DNA of 64,000 nucleotides from Pomacea canaliculata (Eukaryota; Mollusca; Gastropoda; Architaenioglossa; Ampullariidae): assembly GCF_003073045.1 (NCBI RefSeq), contig NC_037603.1, forward strand, positions 13,584,192 through 13,648,191, read 5' to 3'. Both the position numbers and the translations under genes were made by a program. Numbering within the stretch: position 1 is the stretch's first letter; each line of letters starts with the position of its first letter. Positions 10,446 through 22,957 of the stretch are shown piece after piece. The notes under the pieces are model-generated. The model saw only the letters and a list, made by a program, of their open reading frames with translations, searched no databases and was not told the origin of the DNA.

Positions 10446-13400
10446 ATGGCTGAGGAGCAGTCTCGGGCAAACCCTTCCAAAAAGTCGGGCCGGTATGTTG
10501 ATCTCTTATGTTTTCAGTTATCATGTGTAAGAAGGGGAAGGAAAAATGAATAATGCAGTCACAAGCGGTGTAATAAACAAGATGTTTCGAGTTTTCATTT
10601 TAGATTCAGTTTCGGTAGTGATAATGTCAATACAGTTACTTTAAAATTTGATAGTTTTCGCAATCTGTTCATTATTTTGTCGTCAATATATCTCTCCAAC
10701 TTTCAACTCCCAACAGACTCTACTGCAAAGCGGTCTTCACTGGTTACAAACGAGGCCTCCGTAACCAACATGAAAACACTGCTTTATTGAAGATCGATGG
10801 TGTTATCACTCGCAAAGAAACAGACTTTTACCTTGGAAAACGTTGTGCTTACGTATATAAGGCAAAGAGGTAAGTACAATTTTGAGTGAAGTAGTCCATA
10901 TTTTGTTTTACTGTTTACAGTGACTGTATTTGGTCTGGCTCTAGGAAGATGTTTCGACTAGCTTTCTTACTATGTCAGCATACAGTTTCTAGGTCCTAAG
11001 TTTGAAGAAATTGGGTAGTACGACACACCATAAGTAAAATTTGTCCCATTGAACTAAACTGAAGAAATGCGCAGAAAAAGTATTGTGGGATAATTGGATT
11101 AATTTTACATTTTGTGTGGATTTGCATCACAGTTTCAGAAGTCTTGTTAATGAGTGACTGAAAAGGCAGTGTCTGAGCTTCTCCACTCATAAAAATCAAG
11201 GCTTATGTATCAGGGCAATGGAGCATAACTGAACATGGGGAAGATTTCAGTGGGTTATATTTTCATTATTGCTGCTCTTGTGTGTACATTAGGCCGGGAA
11301 GCCTACACATTATTGGGAAGGAGGAATCTTGAATTTTTTCTGTGAAAGTGACAAAAGATGTCTACTTTCACTGTGGTGACTGCAGTAATCCAAGAAAATT
11401 CAGTATATCTTTTTTTAAAAAAGAATAACACATCTACGTAGGCTACCTGCCTTCGTCACAAACAGACTGACTCAAGTATCTTAAAGATCGTTAGCAGAAT
11501 CACAATGGATTTTTCACTATTGTCACCAGCAATGACATCCACTTGAAAATCAGTCACTGAGTCATTTATCACAAAATCGTTTGGAATTAATTCTATATAG
11601 ATCCAGACTGTGTGAAGACCAGGGTATGAAAACAAATTTCTGAGTAGTTGGTTTTTAACCACTACAACCAGTGGTAGAACTGTTCTTGAGTCAGTATGGC
11701 ATTCATGGCCTGTGGCTCAGAACGTCAGTGGATATTTGGCTTTGGTCCCCTTCTTTCATAATAATAGTATAGGCTTCATCAGCAAAAAATTACGCATTAA
11801 TATCCAGCAGTTGATACTGCTACATCATCCCTGATGTCCTGTATTTTGTATATATTAAAAGTTTGTTGCTGATGTTTGATAATCAGAAGTGTTGATTAGG
11901 AAACCACCTTCCCTATTCAGTTTCTTATAAAATGTCTCAACACACACTTTCAGACCTGGCAATGCCGAATTTTTCTATAGGTTTTCAGATTCCACAACAA
12001 ATGTTCTGTGTATGATCATGATGAAAAGCTTTTTTATCTAATGAGGTTTAGATGTTTATTTATAACATTTGTGCTAGTGTTCTATAAGCTGTGTCAGTGA
12101 CAAAGAATTTTTGAAATATGTTTATTATACGTGCAAATTTGGACTGTTTTCCATGTATTATGTCGATGGTAATTCAGATCGTTACTTTGCATCAACAAAT
12201 ACCTAGGTAATGAGGTCAAGCTGTTTGTATAGTCTTTTGCTATCCTGCACTGGTCTCTGATGCAGGCTCAGGAATGAAGTAGGACAAAAATTGTCACTCT
12301 AATTTTTATATTAACTTAAACTGCCCTGGTTTAGTTTCTTGAATTGCTTGTTCACAAACTGCTATTTTACAGGTAACATTCACCTACATTCCATTTGCTA
12401 TTCTTTAGTAGGCAATGGTCCCACATATTCAATGTGCAGTATCTCTTACATAGCTAATAACACATGTGTATGTGTGCTCATATACTAAGATCAGTACTGT
12501 CAACTTTGTGTTGTTTGAGCAAAACATCCTAATACAACTTTGCATCTTTGGAAGATAATTGCCATTCCTTGAACAATGCTCAGCTGTTCTTAACAGAGAC
12601 TAATTCTGTCTTATGACTCATTCAATTAATGTAAACATCAGGATGATTCCCCTGATAAGTTGTACAAATGTTAAAGTTGGGATTTACTCATTTATTGTAA
12701 GTGACATTACTGGGGTACTGCCTTTTGAAATTCTTTTTCGAAGGTTTGTGTAATTTTGTGATCCTGAGTTTAAATGGTTGTTGCAAAGGTGAAACTTAAG
12801 AGAGATTATATAGTTAGATATGTGGTATTACTAAATGCTCTTATAAGGATGAGTTAGTTTTTGCTATTAATGGATACTCTTGTGTATTTGTCAGTCAAAG
12901 TCGATGTCATGGATGTGGCATTGAGTGCCTCCATGAGTATGAAGAATATTTCTTTATTCTGTTTATTCTATTTAAAAAAAAAATAATAATAAAATGGAAG
13001 TTTTTGCAGCTTGCAAACTCGTTTTAAGATGTAGCCTGATCATTTTCTTGTTTTGTTGCAGGAAAACTGCCTGCCCTGGTCATGATAAGCCAAGCCATCT
13101 GAGAGTTATCTGGGGTAAGATCACCCGGGCTCATGGCAACAGTGGAGCTGTGCGGGCTAAATTCAGGAAGAATTGCCATCTTTGGCAATCGGTCGTCGTG
13201 TGCGTGTGGTAAGTAATTTTGCAGTTGTTTGACTCTGCATCGCCGCAAAGGCTTCTTTAAAAAGTTTTGTATCCTTGTCGAGAAAAGCCGTTTGGTGAAA
13301 AAGAGAACCCATGCTAGCAAAGGGGCTTTTGTGCAGTATGTGTAAAGTTTTTTGGCATTCAAAGATACATGTTCGACTGACTTAAAGCAATAAAGTTCGC

Positions 13401-14148
13401 AGCCAAACAAGCAGCACAATACAAAGATTTTATTCTTTCTGAGCTTGTGCTTCATGGTTGGTTAAACAGTCAGATTGTCACGGAGTGCATCGCTAAATTT
13501 TAAGAGAATTGATCAGTTGTCTGCTAAAAGTGTCATAACCCTTGTTTGCATTTGGTGCACTAGCACATGGTGACCCTGCTTCATCTTAGCTCAACTAAGG
13601 TGCAGTCGAGATGTAGCTTAAACACATTTACATCTGCAGGTGCAAATTGTAAGGGACAAGTTAGTACAATTAAAACGTTGTATACCCTTGGCATTGTTTG
13701 TGTCAGGGATGGGCTTTTTATAAAAACATGTGTCCCGGAATGATTGGTATTTTAAAATATAGGAATGCCATATTAAAGATGCTTTTTTTAGGCATGTGCA
13801 CCTAGCAGTTTGTCAAAATGGTTAGCTTGTCACTTGTCCACACCTTTATCAAATTTTGTTGGTGTGTTTATTTGTGTTCTCTTTGTGTAAATAATCGATC
13901 CTTTGAGAAAGGTAGGCAACCCATAAGAAAGCATCTATTGTGCCCCTTGATTTTTTTTTTTTTCTTTTACAAACCTGTTCCTAGCTCCAGCTACTTGGAA
14001 AGTTTTGAGAACAATTCCCCTTATTGTTCTTGCTGTGTGTTCTTGTGTTGCATTTATTTGCTGCTGTCTAGGTCATTTCTGTTCGGCAGGTTATTATTGC
14101 TCATGACCTCTTTTTCTGTTTCAGATGCTGTATCCATCAAGGATTTAG
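10446..14148 (+). CDS. RPL35A: Ribosomal protein L35a (eL33), 4 coding exons, with one apparent base deletion
   Basis: Coding exons are 10446-10492, 10717-10869, 13062-13208 and 14125-14148, with GT/AG junctions. The protein starts [16 protein letters not shown] and continues with segments diagnostic of eL33: [34 protein letters not shown] and [15 protein letters not shown]; the last exon is MLYPSRI then TAG. eL33 is a component of the 60S ribosomal subunit. In exon 3, near 13170, the frame shifts: after AKFRKN the expected [12 protein letters not shown] is present in the +1 frame, so one base is missing around AAGAATTGCC. With that base the exon would end in phase 0 and join MLYPSRI. Introns, splice sites, TOP leader and poly(A) signal are intact, so this is not a processed pseudogene. 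An assembly error is the likeliest explanation. Exon 2 to exon 3 is separated by a 2.2-kb intron in which I see no other gene. Confidence 0.93.
10870..13061 (+). other. RPL35A intron 2 (2.2 kb)
   Basis: Introns of ribosomal-protein genes often host snoRNAs. I looked for C/D boxes (RUGAUGA with a matching CUGA) and for H/ACA-like hairpins by eye and found nothing I could support. The intron is AT-rich with no plausible exon and no recognised repeat. Confidence 0.5.
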
Positions 14149-14167
14149 GAGACCATTGCTTGTTTTG

Positions 14168-14173
14168 AATAAA
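14168..14173 (+). terminator. Poly(A) signal of RPL35A
   Basis: AATAAA 20 bases after the RPL35A stop codon, giving a very short 3' UTR as is usual for ribosomal-protein genes. Confidence 0.75.
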
Positions 14174-15529
14174 ACAATAAGACTGGTGATTTCAGTTTTT
14201 TAGTTTGTGTGCTGGAAAAAAGTTGAGTTTACATACGTTTCCTTGGGGACAACATGCATTATAGGTGTAATTGGTGTATAAAACAGTTCTTGGCTTAGCA
14301 TAGTTTGTTGACATCTTCGCCTTTCTAAGTGTAGGTTTATAGTTCTGTTAGGTCGATGATGGCAATGGTGCCAATTGAATCCTCTGCATGATCCATTTCA
14401 CTGCAGCGATTTTCCCTCTCTCTTGTATTTTTTTCATTTTGCAGCTTTGCATTGTAATGAAGGTATCTGCAATGAAAGGCATTTATGAATTGAGCTTGGT
14501 GCAAATGTCTAAAATGTCTTGCCCATATCCATTTGCAACTTTTGAAGTGTGAAATCTATTCTTTAAACTCTTGAATTCAAGCGACAGATTTTTTATCAAT
14601 TAAATACTTTTGAGCTATACACATACAGACCAAAGAAATCATAATTTCAGGGATGGCCTTTGTGTAGTATTTTTATTATTGCTAGTACTTAACTTGGTTC
14701 TTAATGTGAGATTAGTTGTGCTACAGGATTTTTACAGCCAGTGGACCATCCCAATTAATTATGACAATGACTTTATCTCCTATGGGAATGTACTGAAGTC
14801 CCAGACGTAAGAAAAAGTTTGTTACGAGGTGCAGTGTGAACAAGATATGGGCAAGTGGCAATTATTAAAACTAACTCGCATCAGTTGAATACAACAGCAC
14901 TTTCACCTTCATCTACTTAATGTTTCATGTTCCAACATGCATAACCAGTTTTTTTGTTTGGTTTTTTTCTTTCTTTCTTTTGCTGAAAGAAGGATATGAT
15001 TCTATTTAAAAAGAATAGCTCCGTTATTGTTATTTTTACATCAACATGGTTTGGCAGTTGAATATTTGTGGTATTGAAAGTGCATTGAATTATCTACTAT
15101 TGTTTGACAAGCTTGGGAGCAGCCACCTCACACGGTCAAATACTACTTTATAACGTCGGAAAACGTTAATAACGGAGTTATTTAAAACTGGTTTGGACGA
15201 TTATATAGCGGCCGTAACAAAGTACCTGATCGGTTGATATTTATTTTTTTTTTTTTTAAGTTGATCTGTTAAACAGTTAAAGGGAAGTAATCCATGGTAG
15301 AACAAATTATTAATGTATCAGGAGTATTCTCCCTTTTGTATTTTAAGCCCAGCGCCGTGTATTGTATGACACTACCCTAGTAGCTGCACATCAATCTGTG
15401 TGAAACAGAACGAATGAGCTATTAGTTAAAGCCATCAGTTTCCTAAAGTGCTTAGAACCTATTGTGCTTCTGGATCTCCTGAGACATTTATTCAGCAACG
15501 TTTCCAATACACTCGGTTTTGCGTCTTAC
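14174..15529. other. RPL35A downstream region
   Basis: AT-rich, nothing recognised. If the membrane-helix exon belongs to a real gene, later exons on the minus strand should lie here, but I could not find one. Confidence 0.5.
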
Positions 15530-15701
15530 CTGCGAAGTTTCGCTATACAGTAGATGAGACAACATCCTCCGTAGACCAGAATAATCGAGGGCACGACGAT
15601 GTAGAGAGCGATGTTATTGTGATCGTCGAAGAAGGTCGGACGAGCGTTGCCTCCTTGATTTGCTGTTGTTGGGGCAGGGTCACATCCATTTTGTGTGTGG
15701 C
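15530..15701 (-). CDS. Possible exon encoding a single-pass membrane segment, unrecognised
   Basis: One minus-strand frame is open between a possible acceptor (TTGTCAG before 15701) and a good donor (CGCAG|GTAAGA, last exon base 15530). It encodes about 57 residues: a polar stretch containing HTQNGCDPAPTTANQGGN, then a hydrophobic helix IALYIVVPSIILVYGGCC, then a basic end (AKLR). This is the layout of a type I membrane protein. Just upstream on the same strand (about 15733-15800), in another frame, lies SFLLVAFTISSPYLAL, which resembles a signal peptide but has no ATG in frame. Either an intron or a further single-base error could separate the two. I do not recognise the family and no partner exons were found. 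Confidence 0.3.
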
Positions 15702-15802
15702 CTGACAAGTCTTAGTGGTTCCAGCCTTCCTGAGAGCCAAGTAGGGCGACGATATAGTAAATGCAACTAATAGAAAGGAAACTCGTGAAATTTTAAAATG
15801 GT

Positions 15803-18800
15803 GCTAGTCTATTTCGAAGACATGATCCTTCAGCGCATTTTAGATATATTAGCATTTTTTTGTGAGATAAATCCTCTGAACAATGCTAAAAAACGGTAAT
15901 CTTATTACAACAGTCTAAACTAAGCACTCGTTTTTGTTTGGTTTTTTTTTCGGGGGAGTGGGCTAAGAAACAGTCACACATGTTTATGATTTAATATCTT
16001 AAGGCTAGGGTTAGTAAAGTGAGAACAAACAACTTATCTGCGTCGCTTGTACTGCCTGTATACTCGAGCTTAAATGTACTCACCAAAATGCCAGCGGTTT
16101 CTTGCAAGTCGTTAGATGGAATGCGAGTTTTGTCTCAACTTTGAAAAGTAGGTTTTGAAGATATTTGCTGTATGTCTTGATAACTAGTAAGTCTGCGCTG
16201 CTCGGTAGCTTCGCGTTCTAAAGAAAGAGAATAGTTGTTTTCTTTTTTATTTTTTTTAATGAGGGAGGAAGCATTATTCAAGTCCTCTTCAGAGTGAACT
16301 GGAGCAGCTGGGTCTGGTCTCTACAAATCAGTGGCTTACAATGCCGATGTCTTTAAAATGGGATGAGCTCTTTGTATTCTCTTTCACGAAAGTTGCTTGA
16401 TGCTATTTTTAGAGAAGAATTGGCAGCACAGACCATTGAATTTTAGAGTGACGTGGCTTTAGCAACGCAGTGTCCCGCATCCACAGGGAACACACTTCCC
16501 AGTTCCTGTGATTCAAACAAAATGTACTAGGCTAATTAATTAGTAACAGGACTAGAAGCTTTACATTACTGAAGACAGGCTTTTTCCAGCTTTACGTATT
16601 GACTTCGGGGGTTCAGAAATTAAATTAACGAACAGTTTAGTTCATTTTCTCTTTTTTTCCCCCCTTTTTTTTTTTTTTTAAACCGCCATCATCAGATTTT
16701 CCTTCTGCATTGTAAATCCGAGACAGTTTTTATCACGTGATCCCGCAGTCTTTAACGTTAAAGCGACGTGATATGTGTCGACAGTTTATATTCTAGTTAT
16801 AATAAAATCCAATTTTCGTTACAGAAGAAATTTTGTTATAATCTGTGTTTAGTGTCATGACTTATGTAGTTACCGAGTTAGCTCCGGAAGTCCATACTAA
16901 TCGACATGGAGCCTCTGGTTGTTTTTCTTCTTTAGGTGTTATTGGCAAAAATTAGGCAGTTAACAGCCAGAGTTCTGTGTAAAGAGGGTTTGTAAAGGGT
17001 AAGAGCTTAAAAGATAAAGAGTTATTACAAAAAGTGTGTGAGACAGGGTTTAAATGGTAAGAAACTATTACAAAAATAAAGTATTATGAGATGGGTCTTA
17101 AAGAACACGAGTTCCCTTACACAAATAAATGTACGTCCCTCTATAAGCTCACCATGTATGTAGGATAGGGAGGCTTTAAAAAAACACACACACACACACG
17201 GTACCTGTCAGAAGTGGGAAACACGTCGAATGCGAGTTTTGTAGCTGTTTTAATACGTCCAGCATGTCAACCGCCACACGCCTCATGTTTCTACAGCTAG
17301 CAGCGCTACAACAACTGCGATAACAGCGCTAGGCATTTACTTATAGCATTTGAAATGCCAGAGCAACACTTTCAGTTAACAAAAACTGCTTAAGTTCTTC
17401 AACGAATCCAAAGTCTTTAACTCTCAGAACAATCAGCGTTCATACCATGCATCCATCTCAACGCGCACGAGCCATCGCCACAACCACGTGACCAGTCACG
17501 CTTCCGCTACATACTTTCTCGCCGCACCTTTCATCACTCAGTCCTTCACACGCTCCCTCTTCGTCTTCCTCTTCTAGCCGAACGCTGATGACTACATCCC
17601 CTTCAAACACACACACACATCTTACAAACCTCTTCCAGGCTTTTCTATGTCTTCGAAATTCTGGTCTTTAACGTAATGTCTTAGCTGTTACTCGATTCCA
17701 CATTACAACTCTTTATAAAAACATTTACAAGTTCGAAGTAACCATTTCACTTTCAAGATCATTCGTCTTCTTTTTCTTCGTCTTCCCTTCCCTTCATTTT
17801 TTTTTTTTTTTCTGAAAGTAGGTTTGCAAAAGACGTTCCCGGGGTTGCTGATTTGGCGCACAAGAAAAGCTCGACTATAACAAGCAAAACTACATATCAA
17901 TAAACATTGTGATCCAACAAATCTTTTTTGTGCTTACATGGTAAACACATTCCTTAGCCGTTACAGTCCAGTCTTTAAAATAAAGAGTCATAGGGAGCAC
18001 CTGTTTCACGAAGCTGTATATCCCGGATGAAGTCAACAGAACGGAAGTTGTCCTTTTCGATTATTTACAGACCTGTGTCACGTGTTAGCAGGCAAAACAT
18101 TTGCTGTCAAGACATCCCAATTGTTCATACCCTACTTGACATCAAGCCAACTGGTAGACATCTCATATTGTCCTGGCATTTGCTCTTTACGAGGCTACTC
18201 TTTCAATGGCGCCACTCTCTGGATGTGCAGCTTCCGGTGCAGGGAGTCTTTTTAGGTGGGATTCAAACCCGTTTTTCTGTGAAACTCGAACCCAGGGTTT
18301 GATGAATTGCACTGTCATCAGCGTGAGTATATTTTGGTCCATCGCCAGAAGTAGTGCCACAACCGACGCACATGAACAAATCTGTTATTTGCAGTCTCAA
18401 GCACCGAAACACACAGATGTTTGAAGTATCTTTGTTCAGACATGTCTTCCTTCCAGTGTCATGCGTCCTTTTCTATTGCTCTTGAAGGGAATCAGAACAT
18501 TCTGGTTTACAATCAAGAAAAAGTGCATCACAATATTATTTACACGCTGCAAACCATAAACCTTCCATCGTGCTATGTCTAGAATTCAACATTCTGAACT
18601 CAAGGTAAAATATTTGTGACAGTGTATCTTGTGGTTCCTTTAACAGAGTCAAAGAATATGGGAAAAAATATCTGCTTTCTTGTCATCTGAATGACACAAT
18701 ATGCGATTCATGACGATCACATGACACAATTTCGTTTGAAGATCAGTCCTGTCTTTTGCCCTTCAATTAGCCATTATCACCATCTTCTACTTGTAATTAT

Positions 18801-19597
18801 ATATATATATATTGGTGTGTGATTCCGCTCTTGAATCGTTTGTTGTCGCTGAAAAAGTACAGTTGTATTTTCTAAACATTTGAATAGACACAACCAGTCA
18901 TGTTTCTGCTAAAAGCAGACCCCCAACAAAACAAAAAGGTGGGGAAAATATGTTTAAAAACACGTCGCAAAAGTCTTTCACAACCTTGTATAAGATACCG
19001 CATATTGTAACGATTATATACATCAATCTGTGTCCGCAAAGAAAAAAAATCGCTGTCATAGCACCATTGACATTTTTTAAAACATGTCAGTGACATTAAA
19101 TTCGATGTCATGAAAAAAAAATACAGTTTTGACCAGCTCTGTTAAGAAGGTTCGAAGATACGCATGTGCGTTCGAATCCCGACCCAAAGTGTTTTTACAG
19201 ACCTGGAGGCAGAGATGCATTTGCGGGTGACAACCTTTTTTTTTCTTTCCTTTACAGCAAGAAACATTGACCATCGCAACAGTTAGGGTCACATCACACA
19301 TATAGCAAAGGAGTAACCATTAATAAAATAATGTTAAGAGATGGTCCTAAGAAAATATTCCCCCTTCACAGAAAATCCACGCATGCGCCGTTAACGGAGC
19401 ACAACCGATGCGATTGGAACATCGATGCATGTTTAGGGAAGATATTTGGCTTGCGAAGTAATCCTACTTCGACGCAAAATATTTAACAATTAAAACCGGA
19501 AAATTTTCCAAGAACTCCTGGCAGTCGAATTTTTGTAAAGCAGATTTGTACAGCGAGTCCACCATACGCCCCGGTCCATATGACGTCATTCAAACCG
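15803..19597. other. Gap between the membrane-helix exon and the chordin-like gene
   Basis: AT-rich, no supportable exon. It contains a short CA run near 17190. B-box-like tRNA motifs occur near 18240-18305 (minus) and at GTTCGAATCCC (about 19171, plus), which may be SINE scraps. A TA run lies near 18801. Confidence 0.5.
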
Positions 19598-22500
19598 TCA
19601 CTCGCCGCACAGATGACGTAAGGCCACAGGTTTCACGCGCCGGTCACGCTTCACGATTTTCTCCAGATCCTTCCTCTTGCAACCTTTTTTGCTTTTCTGA
19701 CATCGCTGCAGCTTGGACTCCACTTTTTTCATCAGTTTTTTAAATCCGTCTGCAAGGTAGGGAAAAGATGGATTGAAAATGTTTTACCACAGGAACTACA
19801 AAATTACAGGTGATAGAAATTTCAAAAGATGGTGGGAACAACAAGCAGGTTAATTAAGATTTTGGTTAGTTGGTCATGTCAAGAATCTCCTGTCTTGCTT
19901 AAGTCTCACCTCCCCTCTTCATGCGCAAAATATAAACTAATTCAGCATTCCTCTTGTTACTCCAGACGTTTAAATAATAAAATAATAAAAATAGCAACAA
20001 CAACAGAGCATACTCACGCTTGTAAGGAGCGTGCTCTGACTCTTAGCATTTATTTTAATGACAATAAAAATACGACTCCAGGGGGAAGTAATTAGGACAC
20101 ATTTCATGTTAAGCTTAAAAAAACTGTTTGTTTACTTTTGTTCGTGGCGCCTACAATGTGCTGACAGGTAACTGTTTTCCTGAATTCATCTGCTCTGGTC
20201 AATTCTCGTTTCGTTTCGCTCAGCTTGCCTGCAAAAGAAGTGATGCAACTTTTATGAGTTGTTTCCCTTTACCACCACGCTATATATATTCAAAAACAAG
20301 AACAGGAAAAGACAAGTCAGACGTTGATGACTAGGTCCCCAAGCTCAATTCTGACTGAACCTCTGCAACTGTATTTTCGTGTTGTTTACAAACTATTAAC
20401 GGTGCATGATGTTAGTTTTCTTGAACTTTCCAGCTCTTTGATCTCAAAACTGAGGAGGTAGGTTTCAGTCTGGTTTACTGGGAATTTCAAAAGTAGTCAA
20501 AGTGTGCCTCCACTTACCCTCCTCCACCTCCCAGCGCAGCATTTCCACGGATTTGTCTTTGACTGCATCGAAGGCCAGGATTTCGAAAGTTGTCTCCGGC
20601 TCGCTGGTACACTAGGCGGTCGGTATGGCGAGGCAGACACAGACCGTTTAAAATGTCGGCCACTGACGTCAGGCTTGGCTTTCTGTCCGGATGTGGCTTA
20701 TTGGTGATGGAACCTTCACACTTGGAGGACTGGCGGCGCTGATCTATGCCGGAGGGAAAAAAGTGACAGGAATAGAGAATATTTATGTTTTACTTCCAGA
20801 TGGTCTTCTTGAAAAAAAATGGCTATTGTCTGTACTATATCCGTTATATTTCCCTCATTTCCCTATGTGTCTCGTCTCTAAGGAAGCATCTTCCTCTTAT
20901 TGTCTCCCTCATCTTATACACACACACACTACAGAAGGGAAATTCAAGCTCGGTACCATTTTTGCTTTTTTTCTTTGGTTTCTTGCCGCTGCCACTGCCA
21001 CTTCCACTTCCGCTGCCATTGCCATTGCCATTGCCATTGCCATTGCCATTGCCATTGCCACTGCCACTGCCCCCTGGCGGACATTGCTTGCAACAAGCTC
21101 CAGGAAGTTGTCGTGGCCGCTTGCACGAAAGGGACGATTCTGAGGGACACCCAATTCGGTTGCAGATAACGTGGCCATTCTGAGACAAAGAAAACACATT
21201 TCTTTTAGCAAACTGTTTTAATTTTGTCATGGTTCACATCTCTGCTTTTGTTGATCCATCTCTTATATTAAAACATCAAGTAACACTCTTTTTTAGGATT
21301 TAAATGATAGATACGCTTTGAATTATATCTCTCTAAATTTCTCAATTATTATGCTTTAACCAGTATCATTTCGCCACAGTCATGACTCATCATTTGCTAA
21401 TGTCGAATGCCATCTCACCAAGCAAGTGCAAACAATACAGTGCATCTCCCCGAAGGTGCCGACCACAGGATTCCAGCTGCTGCCGTTCTTCTGAGATCCA
21501 TCAGGCGAGGAGCAGTCTGCAACACGGGGAACACAACCAAGTAAGTATACGGGTGCGATATAAAAATTAGCTGATATAAATATCAATGCAAATATAAATC
21601 CTTGAGAGGAAAATTCAACACATGCAGTGCCTTAATATTTTGACCAACCAAAATTATAAATAATGCTCTGTCGGGGGGAGGTTGTTTGTTTGTTTGTTTG
21701 TTTGTTTGTTTGTTTGTTTGTTTTTTGTTTGTTTGTTTGTTCGTTCGTTCGTTCGTTTGTTTGTTTGTTTGTTTGTTTGTTGTTTGTTGTAGCTTATATG
21801 TAACCGCCTTGTGTAGGTTTCAGCAAGTATCCTAGCGGCTGGCCTAAGTCTCGGCAGGTAGGCACACAATATAGAAACTACAGGTGAACGAAATGAAAAC
21901 TTACCTCCTTCTGACACGTTGCCGGACCTGGAATCTGAAGGTCGAACATAAGAGGGATAATCTTTCGTGTTGTACGAGATTTCTACAACGAAAACAAACA
22001 AAATAAGCAAAGCGACTATAAGCATCGCAAAAGCGGCCAAAAGCTTTTCCAAACTCCATGAAGCTTAGTCGTGTACATCTTTAACTTGCATCAATCAAGT
22101 TCATGTGTGAATAGTTTTTATAAATTGACGATTGGCTACACGATCCGTTTCAAACTGTCTTGCGCTCATCCAAAATCGCGAATTTTTTTTTAAAATATTA
22201 AATAAATAAAGGGAGACAACCTACTTTAAAATGATTTAAGATCTGCAGCATTTCTCTCCCTTATCACTATTTCTGTGTTTGTGTCCATATCGACAAATCT
22301 GTAGTATGGTGTTTAAATATGTTCAAAAATACTTTCTATATTTTCTGGAATGTATATAAAATGTTTTGAGGAAATAAGGAAATCATGCTCATATTAAGAT
22401 ATCAACAGTAAATTGTAATGTGTAAACTTCATGGAGGCATGATATTCTGTTAATTATTTGAAGTGCGTTCGGTGATCAGAAAATAAATTATTGGTAAACA

Positions 22501-22878
22501 GATGTATATGAAAATCTGGTAATACACATCGTTCAGTTCTTACGTATCATTACAAATAATGGTTTCTTTATTTATTTATGGTTGCAGCTTTTTTAAGACC
22601 GATAGAGTTGAATTCATTCCATTTCTAGAAAATTATTCTAAAAATATGAAATCTGCTCATTTGTAATTTCAAAGGCTTAATTCTTCGAGATAAAGCAATG
22701 AGCTGTAAGCACGGCAGCTTGCGCACTAATAAAGCGGAAGTAACGTAGGTTACGATATCTACCTGCACATTGAGGGCAGCAGTCATCGGGCGTTTGAATA
22801 AACTTCGTACATTTGGTAGGTAGACAGGTTTTTAGATGGCACAATACTCGTCCTTCCTGTTGAAACCACATAATAATA

Positions 22879-22957
<79 letters not shown>

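Noticed and set aside
10870..14124. Intronic snoRNA in RPL35A
   Set aside because: Scattered TGATG and CTGA words were seen but not with C/D spacing or closing stems.
20430..20458. Possible extra chordin-like exon after CCTCAG near 20455 (minus)
   Set aside because: The frame that fits the phase meets a stop within 13 codons and has no usable donor.
20518..20611. Alternative chordin-like exon 9 starting at a TAG acceptor (20611)
   Set aside because: It keeps frame internally but needs phase 0, while exon 8 ends in phase 1. It also discards the upstream VYQ-RAGDN stretch that resembles the CHRDL tail. Kept only as an alternative.
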